A DNA stretch of 64,000 bases, taken from positions 62,001 to 126,000 of the forward strand of contig NZ_CP056048.1 of NCBI RefSeq assembly GCF_021559775.1, written 5' to 3'. Positions 33,889 through 43,464 of the stretch are shown in pieces; position 1 is the stretch's first letter; each line of letters begins with the position of its first letter. The notes below the pieces were generated by a model. That model searched no databases and had not been told where the DNA came from. It was given only the letters and a program-made list of their open reading frames with translations. Both the position numbers and the translations under genes were made by a program. Origin of the DNA: Gillisella vitis. GTDB lineage: Bacteria; Pseudomonadota; Alphaproteobacteria; Rhizobiales; Rhizobiaceae.

Positions 33889-35583
33889 ATGATCGACTTT
33901 CGCAACGTGATGAAGACTGCCTTTCGTATCAAGGCGCCGGTGCGTAGTGGTCGAGCGGATGAAGAGTTTGATACCGAGAAGGCGCAAGCGCTGGTTCGTA
34001 TTATTATTGTCACCGGGGCAATCAGTTACGTTCTGCCAGCGATAATAATCGGAGCGACACCGGTCGAGGCATGGAGCGTCGTGCCTCTTCTCAGCTATTA
34101 TTTTCTGTTTTCTCTTGCTGCATACTGGTGGATAGCACGTTGGCCCGGCGAAAACAGAGTGCGCCGTGCCATTACCATTACCCATGACCTTGGTGCTCTG
34201 ACCTTTACCATTGCCGTTGGAGGTCAAACGTTTCTGCCGCTGTTTGCCATCATGTTGTGGGTGACAGTCGGCAACGGTCTGCGCTTTGGACCAGCATATC
34301 TCAAAATTTCAACGGCAGCCACGCTCGCCGGGATTGCCATTATCACTTACTTCAATGCTTATTGGCGCGAAAATCCGTTCATGGTCCTCACGTTGGTGGC
34401 CACGACCGTCCTGGTCCCCGCCTATATCTATGCTTTGCTTGGACGATTGCGCAAAGCCTATGAAATTGCCCAGGAGGCCAGCTTGTCGAAATCGCGGTTC
34501 CTGGCGCAAGCGAGCCATGACCTTCGGCAACCGATCCATGCCATCAGTTTGTTCACTGCTTGTCTGCGCGATGCCAACCTGCAGCCGAAAGAACTGCAAA
34601 TGGTTGAAAATATCGACCGATCGCTCCAGAGCGTATCGCGCCTGTTCAAGTCGCTGCTGGATATTTCGACCCTGGATAGTGGTAGGGTCACTCCCAAATA
34701 TGAGAGGATTGCAATTGCCGAAGTGATCGATGACGTGTTGCGCCAGAACCGGGAAGCGGCGCAGCAGAGCGGCATTACATTGCGGACGGTCAGTTGCAGC
34801 GCGGTTGTGGAGATAGACAGGGCTCTTTTGACCACCATGGTGCAAAACATCGTCAACAACGCCATCAAATATGCGGCGGGACGCGATGTCGTCATTGGCT
34901 GCCGGCATCGTGGTGGCCGGCTGGCCGTTCAGATCTGCGATCAAGGACCCGGCATTCCCCGGGACCATCAAGTGAGGGTGTTTGAGGAATTCTATCAGGT
35001 GCGTGAGCGGGGCGACAAGGACATTGATGGGGTCGGCCTTGGTCTTCCAATCGTGCGGCGTCTCGGTCGCCTGCTCGACATTGATGTGGATTTGAAGTCG
35101 GATCCAGGCAAGGGAACCAGCGTCACGCTCGGCAATTTGCGTATCACGCATAAACAAGAATGGTCGCAATCGCCCTTGGCGGCGGGACACTATCCGGCGG
35201 CCATCAATGGGCTGCGCATATTGCTGGTGGAAGACGACGAGGCCGTATTGATTGCCACGGCAAGCCTGTTGCGAAAATGGGGATGCCACGTCCAGGCGGA
35301 GGCGACGATACCCGGGCATGTGGGGGATTTTGACCTGTTGATCACCGACTTTGATCTCGGCGGTGGCGTCACCGGCACGGAATGCATCCAGATCGTCCAG
35401 GACCTGATCGGCCGGCAGATGCCCGCAGTGGTGATGAGTGGCCATGACGAGGGGCGGGTCAGAGAGGACCTGGGATCGGCTGATATTCCAATCCTGTCAA
35501 AGCCCGTGCGACCGGCAGAGCTTCGTTCGGTGGTCATGGTCGCGGCGCTTGAGACACGCAGGACGAGAGAGACGAATTCGTAG
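33889..35583 (+). CDS. Hybrid sensor histidine kinase with receiver domain
   Basis: 564 residues. Residues 1-190 hold about six hydrophobic segments, a membrane sensor. The dimerisation domain has His210 (LAQASHDLRQPIHAIS), then an HATPase domain (MVQNIVNNAIKYA, DQGPGIP, GVGLGLPIV) and a C-terminal receiver at about 442-560 with Asp487 (LLITDFDLGG). No DNA-binding output domain, so a partner regulator is elsewhere. The HDLRQP form of the H-box defines a distinct hybrid-kinase group. Signal unknown. Confidence 0.92.
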   Translation: MIDFRNVMKTAFRIKAPVRSGRADEEFDTEKAQALVRIIIVTGAISYVLPAIIIGATPVEAWSVVPLLSYYFLFSLAAYWWIARWPGENRVRRAITITHDLGALTFTIAVGGQTFLPLFAIMLWVTVGNGLRFGPAYLKISTAATLAGIAIITYFNAYWRENPFMVLTLVATTVLVPAYIYALLGRLRKAYEIAQEASLSKSRFLAQASHDLRQPIHAISLFTACLRDANLQPKELQMVENIDRSLQSVSRLFKSLLDISTLDSGRVTPKYERIAIAEVIDDVLRQNREAAQQSGITLRTVSCSAVVEIDRALLTTMVQNIVNNAIKYAAGRDVVIGCRHRGGRLAVQICDQGPGIPRDHQVRVFEEFYQVRERGDKDIDGVGLGLPIVRRLGRLLDIDVDLKSDPGKGTSVTLGNLRITHKQEWSQSPLAAGHYPAAINGLRILLVEDDEAVLIATASLLRKWGCHVQAEATIPGHVGDFDLLITDFDLGGGVTGTECIQIVQDLIGRQMPAVVMSGHDEGRVREDLGSADIPILSKPVRPAELRSVVMVAALETRRTRETNS

Positions 35584-35683
35584 CCGGTTCGGTCACTAAG
35601 GACTCTTCGTGGCGAGTGGATTGATTGATGCGCATAAGTACAATATTTACTTGGAATAAGATGTCTATTTTGAAATAATCAAG

Positions 35684-36583
35684 ATGAATGACTATAAAGC
35701 GCTGAAAGTGTTTCTGCTGGCTGCCGAGAAGCGGAATTTTGCGCAGGTCGCGCGCGAACTCGACATGACACCAGCCGCCGTGAGCCGGGCAATAGCTGCC
35801 TTGGAACGTGATCTTGGCGTCCAGCTCTTCGTTCGAACGACCCGTCAGGTTGCCCTGACGACAGATGGCGCTATTTTTGCCGCTCAGGTCCAGCCAGCGG
35901 TGACCGCCCTGGATAGTGCGCGGCGCGATATCAGGAACGCAAACAAGAGTGATGAGGGACGGCTGCGGATCAGCGTTCCAACCTGGTTCGGCAAGGCCAT
36001 GCTGCCGCCGATCCTCTCTGGATTCAGGACGCTCTATCCAAAAATGAGCTTTGAGATTTCCTTGTCGGATGGCCTGGTGAACATTGTTGACGACGATTAT
36101 GACCTTGCGATCCGCATCTCCTCGCAGCCATCGGATAAGTTCACTATCTGGCGCAAGATCCACATCGTGCGGCGTATTCTTGTTGCAGCACCGGCAAGCA
36201 AATTCGTCGATATGCGGCATCCTGGCGAACTGACACCCGACGATTGCCTTGCCTATAGCGGCGAGAGTCGGCGGGAAAACTGGGTTCTGTCGGACGGCGG
36301 ATCAAGCATGACGATTTCAGCCGGAGGGGCGTTCAGCGCCAACAGTGGAGAAGTTCTGGCTGATATGGCGGCAGATGGCGCCGGGGTGGCGATGCTGCCA
36401 GGATTTCATGTTTCGGAACATTTGAAAACAGGGCGCCTGGTTCACGTTTTGCGAGGGTGGTCGCCGCCCGATCTATGGTTGACACTTTATTATCCGCCCT
36501 ATCAGGCTCTACCACCTCGGATCGCGTCTTTCTCTAAATTTTTCGAGGAGCAGGTGGCCGCTCAAATGGTTACGCTCAATTGA
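35684..36583 (+). CDS. LysR-family transcriptional regulator
   Basis: 299 residues, usual family length. Helix-turn-helix at residues about 4-60 (FLLAAEKRNFAQVARELDMT, AAVSRAIAALERDLGVQLF), then the effector-binding domain. AT-rich DNA with possible promoter elements precedes it. No adjacent divergent gene, so its targets are not apparent from position. Confidence 0.92.
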   Translation: MNDYKALKVFLLAAEKRNFAQVARELDMTPAAVSRAIAALERDLGVQLFVRTTRQVALTTDGAIFAAQVQPAVTALDSARRDIRNANKSDEGRLRISVPTWFGKAMLPPILSGFRTLYPKMSFEISLSDGLVNIVDDDYDLAIRISSQPSDKFTIWRKIHIVRRILVAAPASKFVDMRHPGELTPDDCLAYSGESRRENWVLSDGGSSMTISAGGAFSANSGEVLADMAADGAGVAMLPGFHVSEHLKTGRLVHVLRGWSPPDLWLTLYYPPYQALPPRIASFSKFFEEQVAAQMVTLN

Positions 36584-36638
36584 GGGATCCCCTGTCGAAG
36601 ATCTGAGGACGTATCTCCTGCTCTCTCTGTGACAGGCC

Positions 36639-37343
36639 TTACTGTGTGATGGCCCTGTGCCGCGCCGTTATTTCCGCAGCGACCAGCGCTTGCAAACGCC
36701 AGAGATTGCGGTCACGGATCCCTTCGGCCTGAAGGTCGATAATGGTCTTGTGGAGATACTCGGCGCATGAGCCGCCCTGGCCGCAGGCGCTGGCTATCAA
36801 GGACGCTGACTGCTCGTCCGGCAAGGGTTTGGTTAGTCCAAGCCGGCTGGTGCTTGCCCAGAATGTCAGGGCGCGCTGAACTCCGTTTGCGGTCTTCACG
36901 TAAATCCAACGGACCATGCTCTTCACCTCCCGATACTTGATCTCTCGAGCAACGAGGGCGTGCAGATCCCGGCGGCATCGTTCAGCCGAAAGCTCGAAGA
37001 CAATGCCATCGCACTGTCCGCCGCGCTCCAGGGCCAGCATCAATCCGGGCTGGGTGCTGGTGGCGCGCCAGCGCTCGATTTTGAGGGAAAACGACCTGTG
37101 CCATCCGTAAGCGGTGGCGCGTTGGCGACTGGCTGGTTCGAATTCGGGATTCCAGATCAGCGAGCCATAAGCAAAAACCAGCAGAGGATCACTGCCCGCT
37201 TCGGTTTCAATCCTGTCGACGAGTTCATCAAGTTCAGCTTCCGAAAGCGGTGCCCAGCCGGGCTCCGGGCCGTCGTCGCGGACGCCTCTGATGGTCAGGG
37301 CAACAAGCTCGGGCGTTAACTGCATCATCGTATCAATCCGCAT
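36639..37343 (-). CDS. chaC: ChaC-like gamma-glutamylcyclotransferase
   Basis: About 234 residues if started at the ATG at 37343, close to E. coli ChaC (231). Substrate-binding loop VFAYGSLIWNPEFE and the region with the catalytic glutamate (LALERGGQCDGIVFELS) are present. It cleaves glutathione to cysteinylglycine and 5-oxoproline in the cytoplasm. No good Shine-Dalgarno marks the start; a TTG at 37403 and ATGs at 37328 and 37325 are alternatives. Probably a stand-alone gene. Confidence 0.85.
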   Translation of the reverse strand: MRIDTMMQLTPELVALTIRGVRDDGPEPGWAPLSEAELDELVDRIETEAGSDPLLVFAYGSLIWNPEFEPASRQRATAYGWHRSFSLKIERWRATSTQPGLMLALERGGQCDGIVFELSAERCRRDLHALVAREIKYREVKSMVRWIYVKTANGVQRALTFWASTSRLGLTKPLPDEQSASLIASACGQGGSCAEYLHKTIIDLQAEGIRDRNLWRLQALVAAEITARHRAITQ

Positions 37344-37459
37344 TCTGACGAAAGATGAGAGTTTGCCTTGGGAAAAGTGGAACCCGACCTTCCCGAAAGA
37401 CAAACGACAACAAGGGAAGCGAGGCCGCTGTGGCTTTCCACCCCGGCCACGCCTTTGGA

Positions 37460-38443
37460 TCAGGACTTCACAAAAGCCAGCAGGTCGGCGTTGAGCACGT
37501 CGGCATTGACGGTCAGCATACCGTGCGAGAAGCCGGGATAGGTCTTGAGCGTACCGTTCTTCAGCAGCTTGATAGCTTTCAGTGCTGCATCGGCGATGGG
37601 CACGATCTGGTCGTCTTCGCCATGCAGCACGAGAGTCGGGACGGTTATCGTCTTCAGATCCTCGGTCTGGTCGGTTTCAGAGAAAGCCTTGATGCCGTCG
37701 TAATGCGCCTTGGCGCCGCCCATCATACCCTGACGCCACCAATTCTGGATCACGCCCTCCTGGACTTTGGCGTCGTCACGGTTGAAGCCATAGAATGGAC
37801 CGGCGGGAACGTCGCGGAAGAACTGCGCGCGGTTGGCAGCCAGTGCTGAGCGGAAACCGTCGAAAACTTCCATCGGCAGGCCTTCGGGATTGGCGTCAGT
37901 CTTCAGCATCAGCGGCGGGACGGCAGACACCAGAACCGCCTTGGCGACGCGACCGGCTGGCTGGCCATGCTTGGCCACATACCGGGCGACTTCTCCTCCG
38001 CCGGTGGAGTGACCGATATGGACGGCGTTCTTAAGATCGAGGGCTTCAACGACCGCGAAGGCATCAGCTGCATAATGGTCCATGTCGTGGCCATCAGAAA
38101 CCTGCGCCGAACGGCCGTGGCCGCGCCGGTCATGGGCAATCACGCGGTAACCGTTGGCGAGGAAGAACAGCATCTGCGCGTCCCAGTCATCCGATGACAG
38201 CGGCCAGCCATGATGAAATACAATCGGCTGAGCATCCTTCGAGCCCCAATCCTTGTAGAAGATTTCAACGCCGTCCTTGGTGGTGATGGTACCCATGGTC
38301 TTGTTTCCTTCGGTTGAGGTGTTGGTGGACGCAGCGAGCTTGGCTGTAAAGCTGAATGATGCGGTGAGCGCGGTCGCGGCGACGGCCGATCCGGAAAGCA
38401 GGACGCCACGACGTGTCAGGGAAAGAAGAGTGGTGTCGGTCAT
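37460..38443 (-). CDS. Alpha/beta hydrolase (chloroperoxidase/arylesterase type) with optional Tat leader
   Basis: 327 residues. The N-terminus has twin arginines and a hydrophobic stretch ([19 protein letters not shown]), a Tat-type signal. From Met50 the protein reads as the usual cytoplasmic family member ([18 protein letters not shown]), and that internal ATG at 38296 has its own GAAGGA ribosome site. Nucleophile Ser146 is in [10 protein letters not shown]; the acid lies in [10 protein letters not shown] and the base His in GFSHGML. Family members act as esterases or cofactor-free haloperoxidases. Two products from one gene are possible. Confidence 0.85.
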   Translation of the reverse strand: MTDTTLLSLTRRGVLLSGSAVAATALTASFSFTAKLAASTNTSTEGNKTMGTITTKDGVEIFYKDWGSKDAQPIVFHHGWPLSSDDWDAQMLFFLANGYRVIAHDRRGHGRSAQVSDGHDMDHYAADAFAVVEALDLKNAVHIGHSTGGGEVARYVAKHGQPAGRVAKAVLVSAVPPLMLKTDANPEGLPMEVFDGFRSALAANRAQFFRDVPAGPFYGFNRDDAKVQEGVIQNWWRQGMMGGAKAHYDGIKAFSETDQTEDLKTITVPTLVLHGEDDQIVPIADAALKAIKLLKNGTLKTYPGFSHGMLTVNADVLNADLLAFVKS

Positions 38444-38704
38444 GTTCGCGTCCTGCGATCTTGTTTCTGTATCGTCAGACCCCTTTGTTCGTCTGATGAG
38501 GGCATATTGCCGCCAAACATCCTTGCCAACAATTGCATTATTAATTGAGATTTAATTGCGATTACTGAAATAATGGAGAGGGTCTCGGCGACAACCGCGT
38601 CGCGATGATTAACGCGAACGCGGCGACTTTTCCGGTTGTGCATACTCGCCTACCGTTGGGATTAATGCCCAATGAGATTGGCAAGCTGCGAATTTTCCAT
38701 CGTA

Positions 38705-39310
38705 TTACACGATCGTCGGGGTGATGCCGCCATCGACGCGCAGGGCAGCGCCATTCGTTGCAGCGGACAATGGGCTTGCCACATAGGCAACGAGATTGGC
38801 AATTTCCTCTGGCTCGATCATTCGCTGGATCAACGACCTCGGACGCTCCTTGGCGAAATATTCGCTTTCCATCGCGTCGGCTGACAGGTTTGGATCGCTC
38901 GCGACGCTGCGCACGAAATCCTCAATTCCGGCAGAGCGTGTGGTCCCCGGCATGACGGTATTGACAGTGACACGCGTGCCCCTGGTGGATGCAGCAAGGC
39001 CGCGCGAGATGGCGAGCTGCGCCGTCTTTGTCATGCCGTAATGGATCATGTTGGGCGGAACCAGCACGCCACTTTCGCTGGAGATGAAGATTATTCTTCC
39101 CCAATTTCGCGCCAGCATATCCGGCAGGTAATGCCGCGAGAGCCTGACACCGCTCAGCACATTGATTTCCAAAAACCGGCGCCAATCGTCATCGGTGATA
39201 TCGCTGAAATCCTTGGATTCGTAGATACCGAGATTGTTTATGAGAATGTCGATCTTCGGGACTGCCGCAGTCAGCACGTTTGCCCCTGCTTCGGTCGCCG
39301 GATCGGCGAG
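38705..39310 (-). pseudogene. SDR-family dehydrogenase lacking its N-terminus
   Basis: Minus-strand frame with clear SDR features: IDILINNLGIYE, catalytic Ser in IIFISSESG, Tyr/Lys in HYGMTKTAQ, and the C-terminal GAALRVDGGITPT. The first possible start is a GTG at 39277, giving 190 residues. Readable SDR sequence continues upstream (ADPATEAGAN) to about 39310 and then stops abruptly where a LysR fragment begins on the other strand. The Rossmann TGxxxGxG motif is missing, so NAD(P) binding should fail. Interpreted as truncated by a deletion. Confidence 0.75.
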
Positions 39311-39514
39311 ATTCAGGTTTTCACGAGGGTGGTGGAAGCCGGTAGTTTTTCCGAGGCGGCACGCCTGCTGCAGATGACGCCGTCAACGGTCAGCAAACTC
39401 CTCAATCGGATCGAACAGCGATTGGGCGTCCGATTGCTGGAGCGGTCGACACGCCGATTGTCACTGACCGATGAGGGGCTGATCTATTACGAACGGAGTC
39501 TGGCCCTGCTTGCT
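39311..39514 (+). pseudogene. LysR-family regulator fragment, both ends lost
   Basis: Encodes IQVFTRVVEAGSFSEAARLL, then MTPSTVSKLLNRIEQRLG and RLSLTDEGLIYYERSLALLA, which is LysR DNA-binding domain sequence from about residue 7 to 75. The start codon and first residues are missing at the junction with the SDR fragment, and family similarity ends near 39514. The 250 bases that follow, up to the Gre-family gene, contain no recognisable gene. A longer open frame from 39041 through this fragment reads antisense SDR sequence and is not a real N-terminus. Confidence 0.75.
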
Positions 39515-39767
39515 CGGTGGACGCCGTCTGGCGCATCGCGTTCGTGTCTTTCTCAATTTCATGGCACCGCGCCTTCAAGGTTTCCTGCAACAGCGATAGT
39601 TTTCTGCTGTGGGCGCTACGAGCACACCGTGTGTCATGCTACACTGTCCCGCACGATGATTGCCGTTCGCTCAAAGCGCCGGTGTCCGTGGCGTTCGCAC
39701 TGGTTGTCAATGCCTTGAAGGGCGACATTAAACTGTAGGCGTCGAAAAGTCTGAATAGAGATCGAAT

Positions 39768-40253
39768 ATGAGTGTTGCATTTACCAAGGAAGACAGTGCG
39801 GAAACAGCAGCTGAAACGCTACTGCCCGAGCGTCCGATTTCGCCACATCCGAATCTCGTGACGGAATCGGGATTAAAAGCGCTGGAGCGGCAACGTGTGC
39901 AAGCACGTGACGCCTATGATGCCGCGCGCGCAATTGAAGACGTCAATGAACGGCGTCGGCAGATGGCCAGCCCTTTTCGGGATTTGAATTACCTTGAAGA
40001 GAGGCTTCACACGGCTCAGGTCATGCCCGATCCGATCACCGCTGATAGCGTTGCTTTTGGGACGACCGTGACGTTCACCCGTGATGATGGACGCGTCCAA
40101 ACCTATCGCATCGTCGGCGAAGACGAAGCAGATCCGAAGGCAGGATCGATCTCCTACGTCTCCCCGGTGGCAAGGGCGCTTATCGGCAAGGCTGTCGGTG
40201 ATGTCGTCAGTCTTGGTGATCAAGAGCTTGAGATCACGGCTATCTCGCCGTGA
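39768..40253 (+). CDS. GreA/GreB-family protein
   Basis: 161 residues. N-terminal coiled-coil-like region (LKALERQRVQARDAYDAARA) and C-terminal FKBP-like Gre domain (VAFGTTVTFTRDDGRVQTYR, SYVSPVARALIGKAVGDVVS). Such proteins bind the RNA polymerase secondary channel; rhizobial genomes carry several besides true GreA. The N-terminal 30 residues are unrelated to GreA. Whether it has cleavage activity depends on the coiled-coil tip, which I cannot judge. Convergent with the GH4 gene, with a palindromic terminator between. Confidence 0.85.
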   Translation: MSVAFTKEDSAETAAETLLPERPISPHPNLVTESGLKALERQRVQARDAYDAARAIEDVNERRRQMASPFRDLNYLEERLHTAQVMPDPITADSVAFGTTVTFTRDDGRVQTYRIVGEDEADPKAGSISYVSPVARALIGKAVGDVVSLGDQELEITAISP

Positions 40254-40330
40254 TCTGACGCGAGCGCAAAACGATGTGTCATCGTTTGCCCGTATCAGCG
40301 CCGATGAGACAGAATTGAACGATCGCACCA

Positions 40331-40355
40331 GCGAAAAGTGGACACTGGTTTTCCC
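40331..40355. repeat. Inverted partial copy of the GGAAAACCGG/CCACTTTTC repeat
   Basis: GCGAAAAGTGGACACTGG followed by TTTTCCC is, in reverse complement, the central part of the element seen at 51634-51677 and 59037-59081. It lies just before the CTGTCAGGTTCA palindrome, the same pairing as at 59 kb. Confidence 0.55.
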
Positions 40356-40361
40356 TCGAGT

Positions 40362-40388
40362 CTGTCAGGTTCAATCTGAACCTGACAG
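40362..40388. terminator. Bidirectional palindromic terminator/repeat
   Basis: CTGTCAGGTTCA (40362-40373), loop ATC, TGAACCTGACAG (40377-40388): a perfect 12-bp stem. It sits between two convergent genes (Gre-family ending at 40253 and GH4 ending at 40399), so it can end both transcripts. Same family as 14003-14039 and 58983-59023. Confidence 0.65.
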
Positions 40389-40398
40389 GTTGTCGTCA

Positions 40399-41760
40399 TT
40401 ACGCCACCCCTCCGATGCGGGCCCATTGCGGAATCCACTGATCGTGAGCCTTCAACAGGTCCGTCGTCAATGACCAGATCTGGTCGAGGTCGAGTTCGGC
40501 TGCTGTATGCGGGTCCATCATCGCGGCGTGATAGAGGTGTTCGGGGTTTTCGTTGATCAAGGCAGCCACCGTCAGTTCCTGCACGTTGATGTTGGTGCGC
40601 ATCAGGGCTGTGAGCTGCGGTGGCAGGGCGCCGATGGTGGTGGGCTGAATGCCGTTGTCATCGACAAGGCAGGGCACTTCCACGGCGCAATTGTCCGGTA
40701 GCGAGGTGATGCAGCCATTGTTGCGCAGGTTGCCGTAAATCACCGAGGGCTCACCCGTCCAGACCGAATTGATGATCGAGGAGGCATATTCCTTCGATGG
40801 TTTGACTTCGATCTTGTCTGCGGAACGATAGGCGGCGGCCTGATCTTTCCATCGCTCGACCTGCTCAATGCAGCGCTTGGGATATTCGTCCAGCGGAATG
40901 CCGAATTTCTCAATCAGGTCCTCGCGGCCTTCCTTGATGAAATAGGGCGTGTATTCGGCAAAATGCTCCGAGCTTTCGGTGACGAAATAGCCCAGACGAG
41001 TCAGCATTTCATAACGCACCTTGTTTGGGCAGCGAGGGTTCCAGGTGGGCTTCGGCGCACGGCCCTCACGATAGCCACGCAGCAGATCGGGATAGAGGTC
41101 ACGATAGGAGCCATCCGGCTGGCGATGCTCAAAATTGAGGTAGAACGCCATGTGATTGATGCCGGCAGAGCGGTAGCGGATGTCCTCATAGGGAATGGAC
41201 AGATCCTCTGCCAGTTCCATCGCGGTACCCTGAACGGAGTGGCACAGGCCAACCTGTTTGATGGCCGGATATTTCTCGGCAATCGCCCAGGTATTGATGG
41301 CCATCGGGTTGACATATTGCAGCATGATCGCTTGCGGGCAGACCTGCATCATATCCTCGCAAATGCTCCACAGATGCGGCACGGTGCGCAAACCGCGCAT
41401 GATACCGCCAACGCCCAATGTGTCGGCAATGGTCTGGCGCAGGCCATATTTCTTTGGCACCTCGAAATCGGTGACGGTGCAAGGCTCATAACCGCCGATT
41501 TGGAAGGCGACGACCACGAAGTTGGCCCCCTCCAGCGCTTTGCGCTGATCGGCAAAGGTCTCAACCGTGGCGGATGCGCCAAAGGTGGAAATCAGCTTCC
41601 TGGCAACAACTTCGCTTTCTTCCAGACGCTGCGGATTGATATCCATCAGTGCGATCCGCGCACCTGATAGTGCCGGACGTTGCAGAACGTCACCGATGAT
41701 ATTCTTCATGAACACGGTGGAACCGGCACCAATGAAGGTGATTTTGGGCTGTTTTGTCAT
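40399..41760 (-). CDS. melA: Alpha-galactosidase, glycoside hydrolase family 4 (MelA-like)
   Basis: 453 residues. NAD-binding start KITFIGAGSTVFMKNIIGD. The family 4 specificity motif is Cys173-His-Ser-Val (GLCHSVQGT), the CHSV form linked to alpha-galactosidases. Cytoplasmic enzyme using NAD+, Mn2+ and a redox elimination mechanism. Last gene of the operon running from 49343 down, 24 bases after the ATPase. Corresponds by position to agaL2 of the Sinorhizobium agp locus. Confidence 0.88.
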   Translation of the reverse strand: MTKQPKITFIGAGSTVFMKNIIGDVLQRPALSGARIALMDINPQRLEESEVVARKLISTFGASATVETFADQRKALEGANFVVVAFQIGGYEPCTVTDFEVPKKYGLRQTIADTLGVGGIMRGLRTVPHLWSICEDMMQVCPQAIMLQYVNPMAINTWAIAEKYPAIKQVGLCHSVQGTAMELAEDLSIPYEDIRYRSAGINHMAFYLNFEHRQPDGSYRDLYPDLLRGYREGRAPKPTWNPRCPNKVRYEMLTRLGYFVTESSEHFAEYTPYFIKEGREDLIEKFGIPLDEYPKRCIEQVERWKDQAAAYRSADKIEVKPSKEYASSIINSVWTGEPSVIYGNLRNNGCITSLPDNCAVEVPCLVDDNGIQPTTIGALPPQLTALMRTNINVQELTVAALINENPEHLYHAAMMDPHTAAELDLDQIWSLTTDLLKAHDQWIPQWARIGGVA

Positions 41761-41784
41761 GATGGGGTCTCGCTGTCTTAGGGA

Positions 41785-43452
41785 TTATGTGGCGACGTTG
41801 AAAGCAGCTCTGACGAGCCGCTGGGTGTAGGCGGTTTTGGGATGGCTGAGGATGTCCTCAACAGGTCCTTGCTCAACGATCTGCCCGTGCTGCATCACCG
41901 CAACCCGGTGGCAAAGCGCGCGGACAACCTTGAGATCATGGGAAATGAAGAGATAGCTCAGGCCCTTTTCATCCTGAAGCTTGCGCAACAGGTCGATGAT
42001 CTGGGCTTGAACGGATAAATCGAGCGCCGATGTCGGCTCATCCAGCAGAATGAATTCCGGCTCGAGTGCGACCGCTCGGGCGATGGCAATCCGCTGGCGT
42101 TGGCCGCCGGAAAATTCGTGCGGAAACCGCGACAGGATATTTCCGGGCATGCCCGCGCTAATCAGCGCCTCGCGCACGCGGTCCAGCCGCTCACTGCGGC
42201 TTGTGCCGATATTGTTGACGATCAAGCCTTCCTCAATGATCTGGCCTACCGACATGCGGGGGTTGAGCGAGGAAAACGGGTCTTGAAACACCACCTGCAT
42301 ACGCGAGCGCAAAGGTCGCATTTGTTCGCGGCTGTTGTTCTCTATGGCTTGGCCGTCAAACAGGATCTGGCCGCTATCAACACTCATCAGTTTGACGAGG
42401 GCTTGGCCAAAGGTGGTTTTGCCGGAACCACTCTCGCCCACCAGACCCAATGTTTCATGGCGGTGCAGGGTGATGGAAAGGCTGTTGACGGCCACCAGTT
42501 CTTTCAACTGCGGTTTGAAAAAGCCACCATGTTTGAGCATGAAAGACACACGCACATCGCGCCCTTCCAGAATGGTGGCAGAGTCGACCGGCATGGGATT
42601 GGCCATGCCCTTTGGTTCCGATGCCAGCAGATGGCGGGTGTAGGGATGCTGCGGATTTTCAAACAGCGCCGTTGTGGTGTTATGCTCCTTCACCTCACCG
42701 TTTTGCATGACATAGACATAGTCTGAAAACTGCCGAACAACGGTGAGATCGTGGGTGATCAGGATCACTGCCATGCCTAGGCTTTTTTGCAAATCGCGGA
42801 TCAGGTTGAGAATCTGCGCCTGCACGGTCACGTCCAGCGCCGTGGTGGGTTCATCGGCAATCAGTACATCCGGGTTGTTGGCCAGCGCCATGGCAATCAT
42901 GATGCGCTGGCGCTGACCGCCGGACAATTGATGCGGATATTGGTTGAGACGGGCCTCTGGCTCCGGGATTTGCACCTGACGCAACAGCTCCAGTGCGCGC
43001 TCCATGGCTTGCTTGCTGCTCATTTTCTGGTGAACGCGGATGGCTTCTGCGATCTGTGTGCCGATGGTGTAGACTGGATTGAGCGAGCTCATCGGCTCTT
43101 GAAAAATCATCGATATCCGATTGCCGCGAAGTGCTCGCCGTTGCCGATCCGAAAACTTCAGGATGTTTTGCCCATCGTAGGCAATGCTGGAGCGGGCCGA
43201 CAAGGTGGCGCGCTTGGTCAACAGCCCCATGATGCTGCGGGCCGTGACCGATTTGCCAGAGCCGGATTCGCCAACAACGGCAATGGTTTCGCCTCTGTAG
43301 AGCTGGAAAGAGACATTCTTGACCGCCTCGACTGTGCCGCCTTCCACCTTGAAGGAGACGGCCAGTTGGCGGGCATCGATAATCGGCGTGCCGAGAAGGC
43401 TGGTGTGATCGTGCCTCTCATCAGGTGCCAATGCATTGGTGGTGTTTGCCAT
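41785..43452 (-). CDS. agpD: Fused ABC transporter ATPase (DppD-DppF type), alpha-galactoside importer
   Basis: 555 residues with two complete ATPase halves. Half one: Walker A GESGSGKS near residue 60, signature LSGGQRQRIMIAMAL, Walker B with VLIADEPTTALD. Half two: GESGSGKTTFGQ, FSGGQRQRIAIARAV, FILLDEPTSALD. Each half ends in an oligopeptide-transporter-type C-terminal extension. Supplies energy to the permeases encoded upstream. Its second possible client is the ATPase-less system at 16046-20798 (speculation). Confidence 0.9.
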   Translation of the reverse strand: MANTTNALAPDERHDHTSLLGTPIIDARQLAVSFKVEGGTVEAVKNVSFQLYRGETIAVVGESGSGKSVTARSIMGLLTKRATLSARSSIAYDGQNILKFSDRQRRALRGNRISMIFQEPMSSLNPVYTIGTQIAEAIRVHQKMSSKQAMERALELLRQVQIPEPEARLNQYPHQLSGGQRQRIMIAMALANNPDVLIADEPTTALDVTVQAQILNLIRDLQKSLGMAVILITHDLTVVRQFSDYVYVMQNGEVKEHNTTTALFENPQHPYTRHLLASEPKGMANPMPVDSATILEGRDVRVSFMLKHGGFFKPQLKELVAVNSLSITLHRHETLGLVGESGSGKTTFGQALVKLMSVDSGQILFDGQAIENNSREQMRPLRSRMQVVFQDPFSSLNPRMSVGQIIEEGLIVNNIGTSRSERLDRVREALISAGMPGNILSRFPHEFSGGQRQRIAIARAVALEPEFILLDEPTSALDLSVQAQIIDLLRKLQDEKGLSYLFISHDLKVVRALCHRVAVMQHGQIVEQGPVEDILSHPKTAYTQRLVRAAFNVAT

Positions 43453-43464
43453 GACTTGGCCTCC

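Noticed and set aside
34309-35445. A 378-codon minus-strand open frame
   Set aside because: Antisense to the hybrid histidine kinase, whose H, N, G and receiver motifs are intact.
39041-39718. A 225-codon plus-strand frame containing the LysR segment as if it were a full gene
   Set aside because: Its first 90 residues are antisense SDR sequence and its last 65 have no LysR similarity. Only 39311-39514 is genuine regulator sequence.
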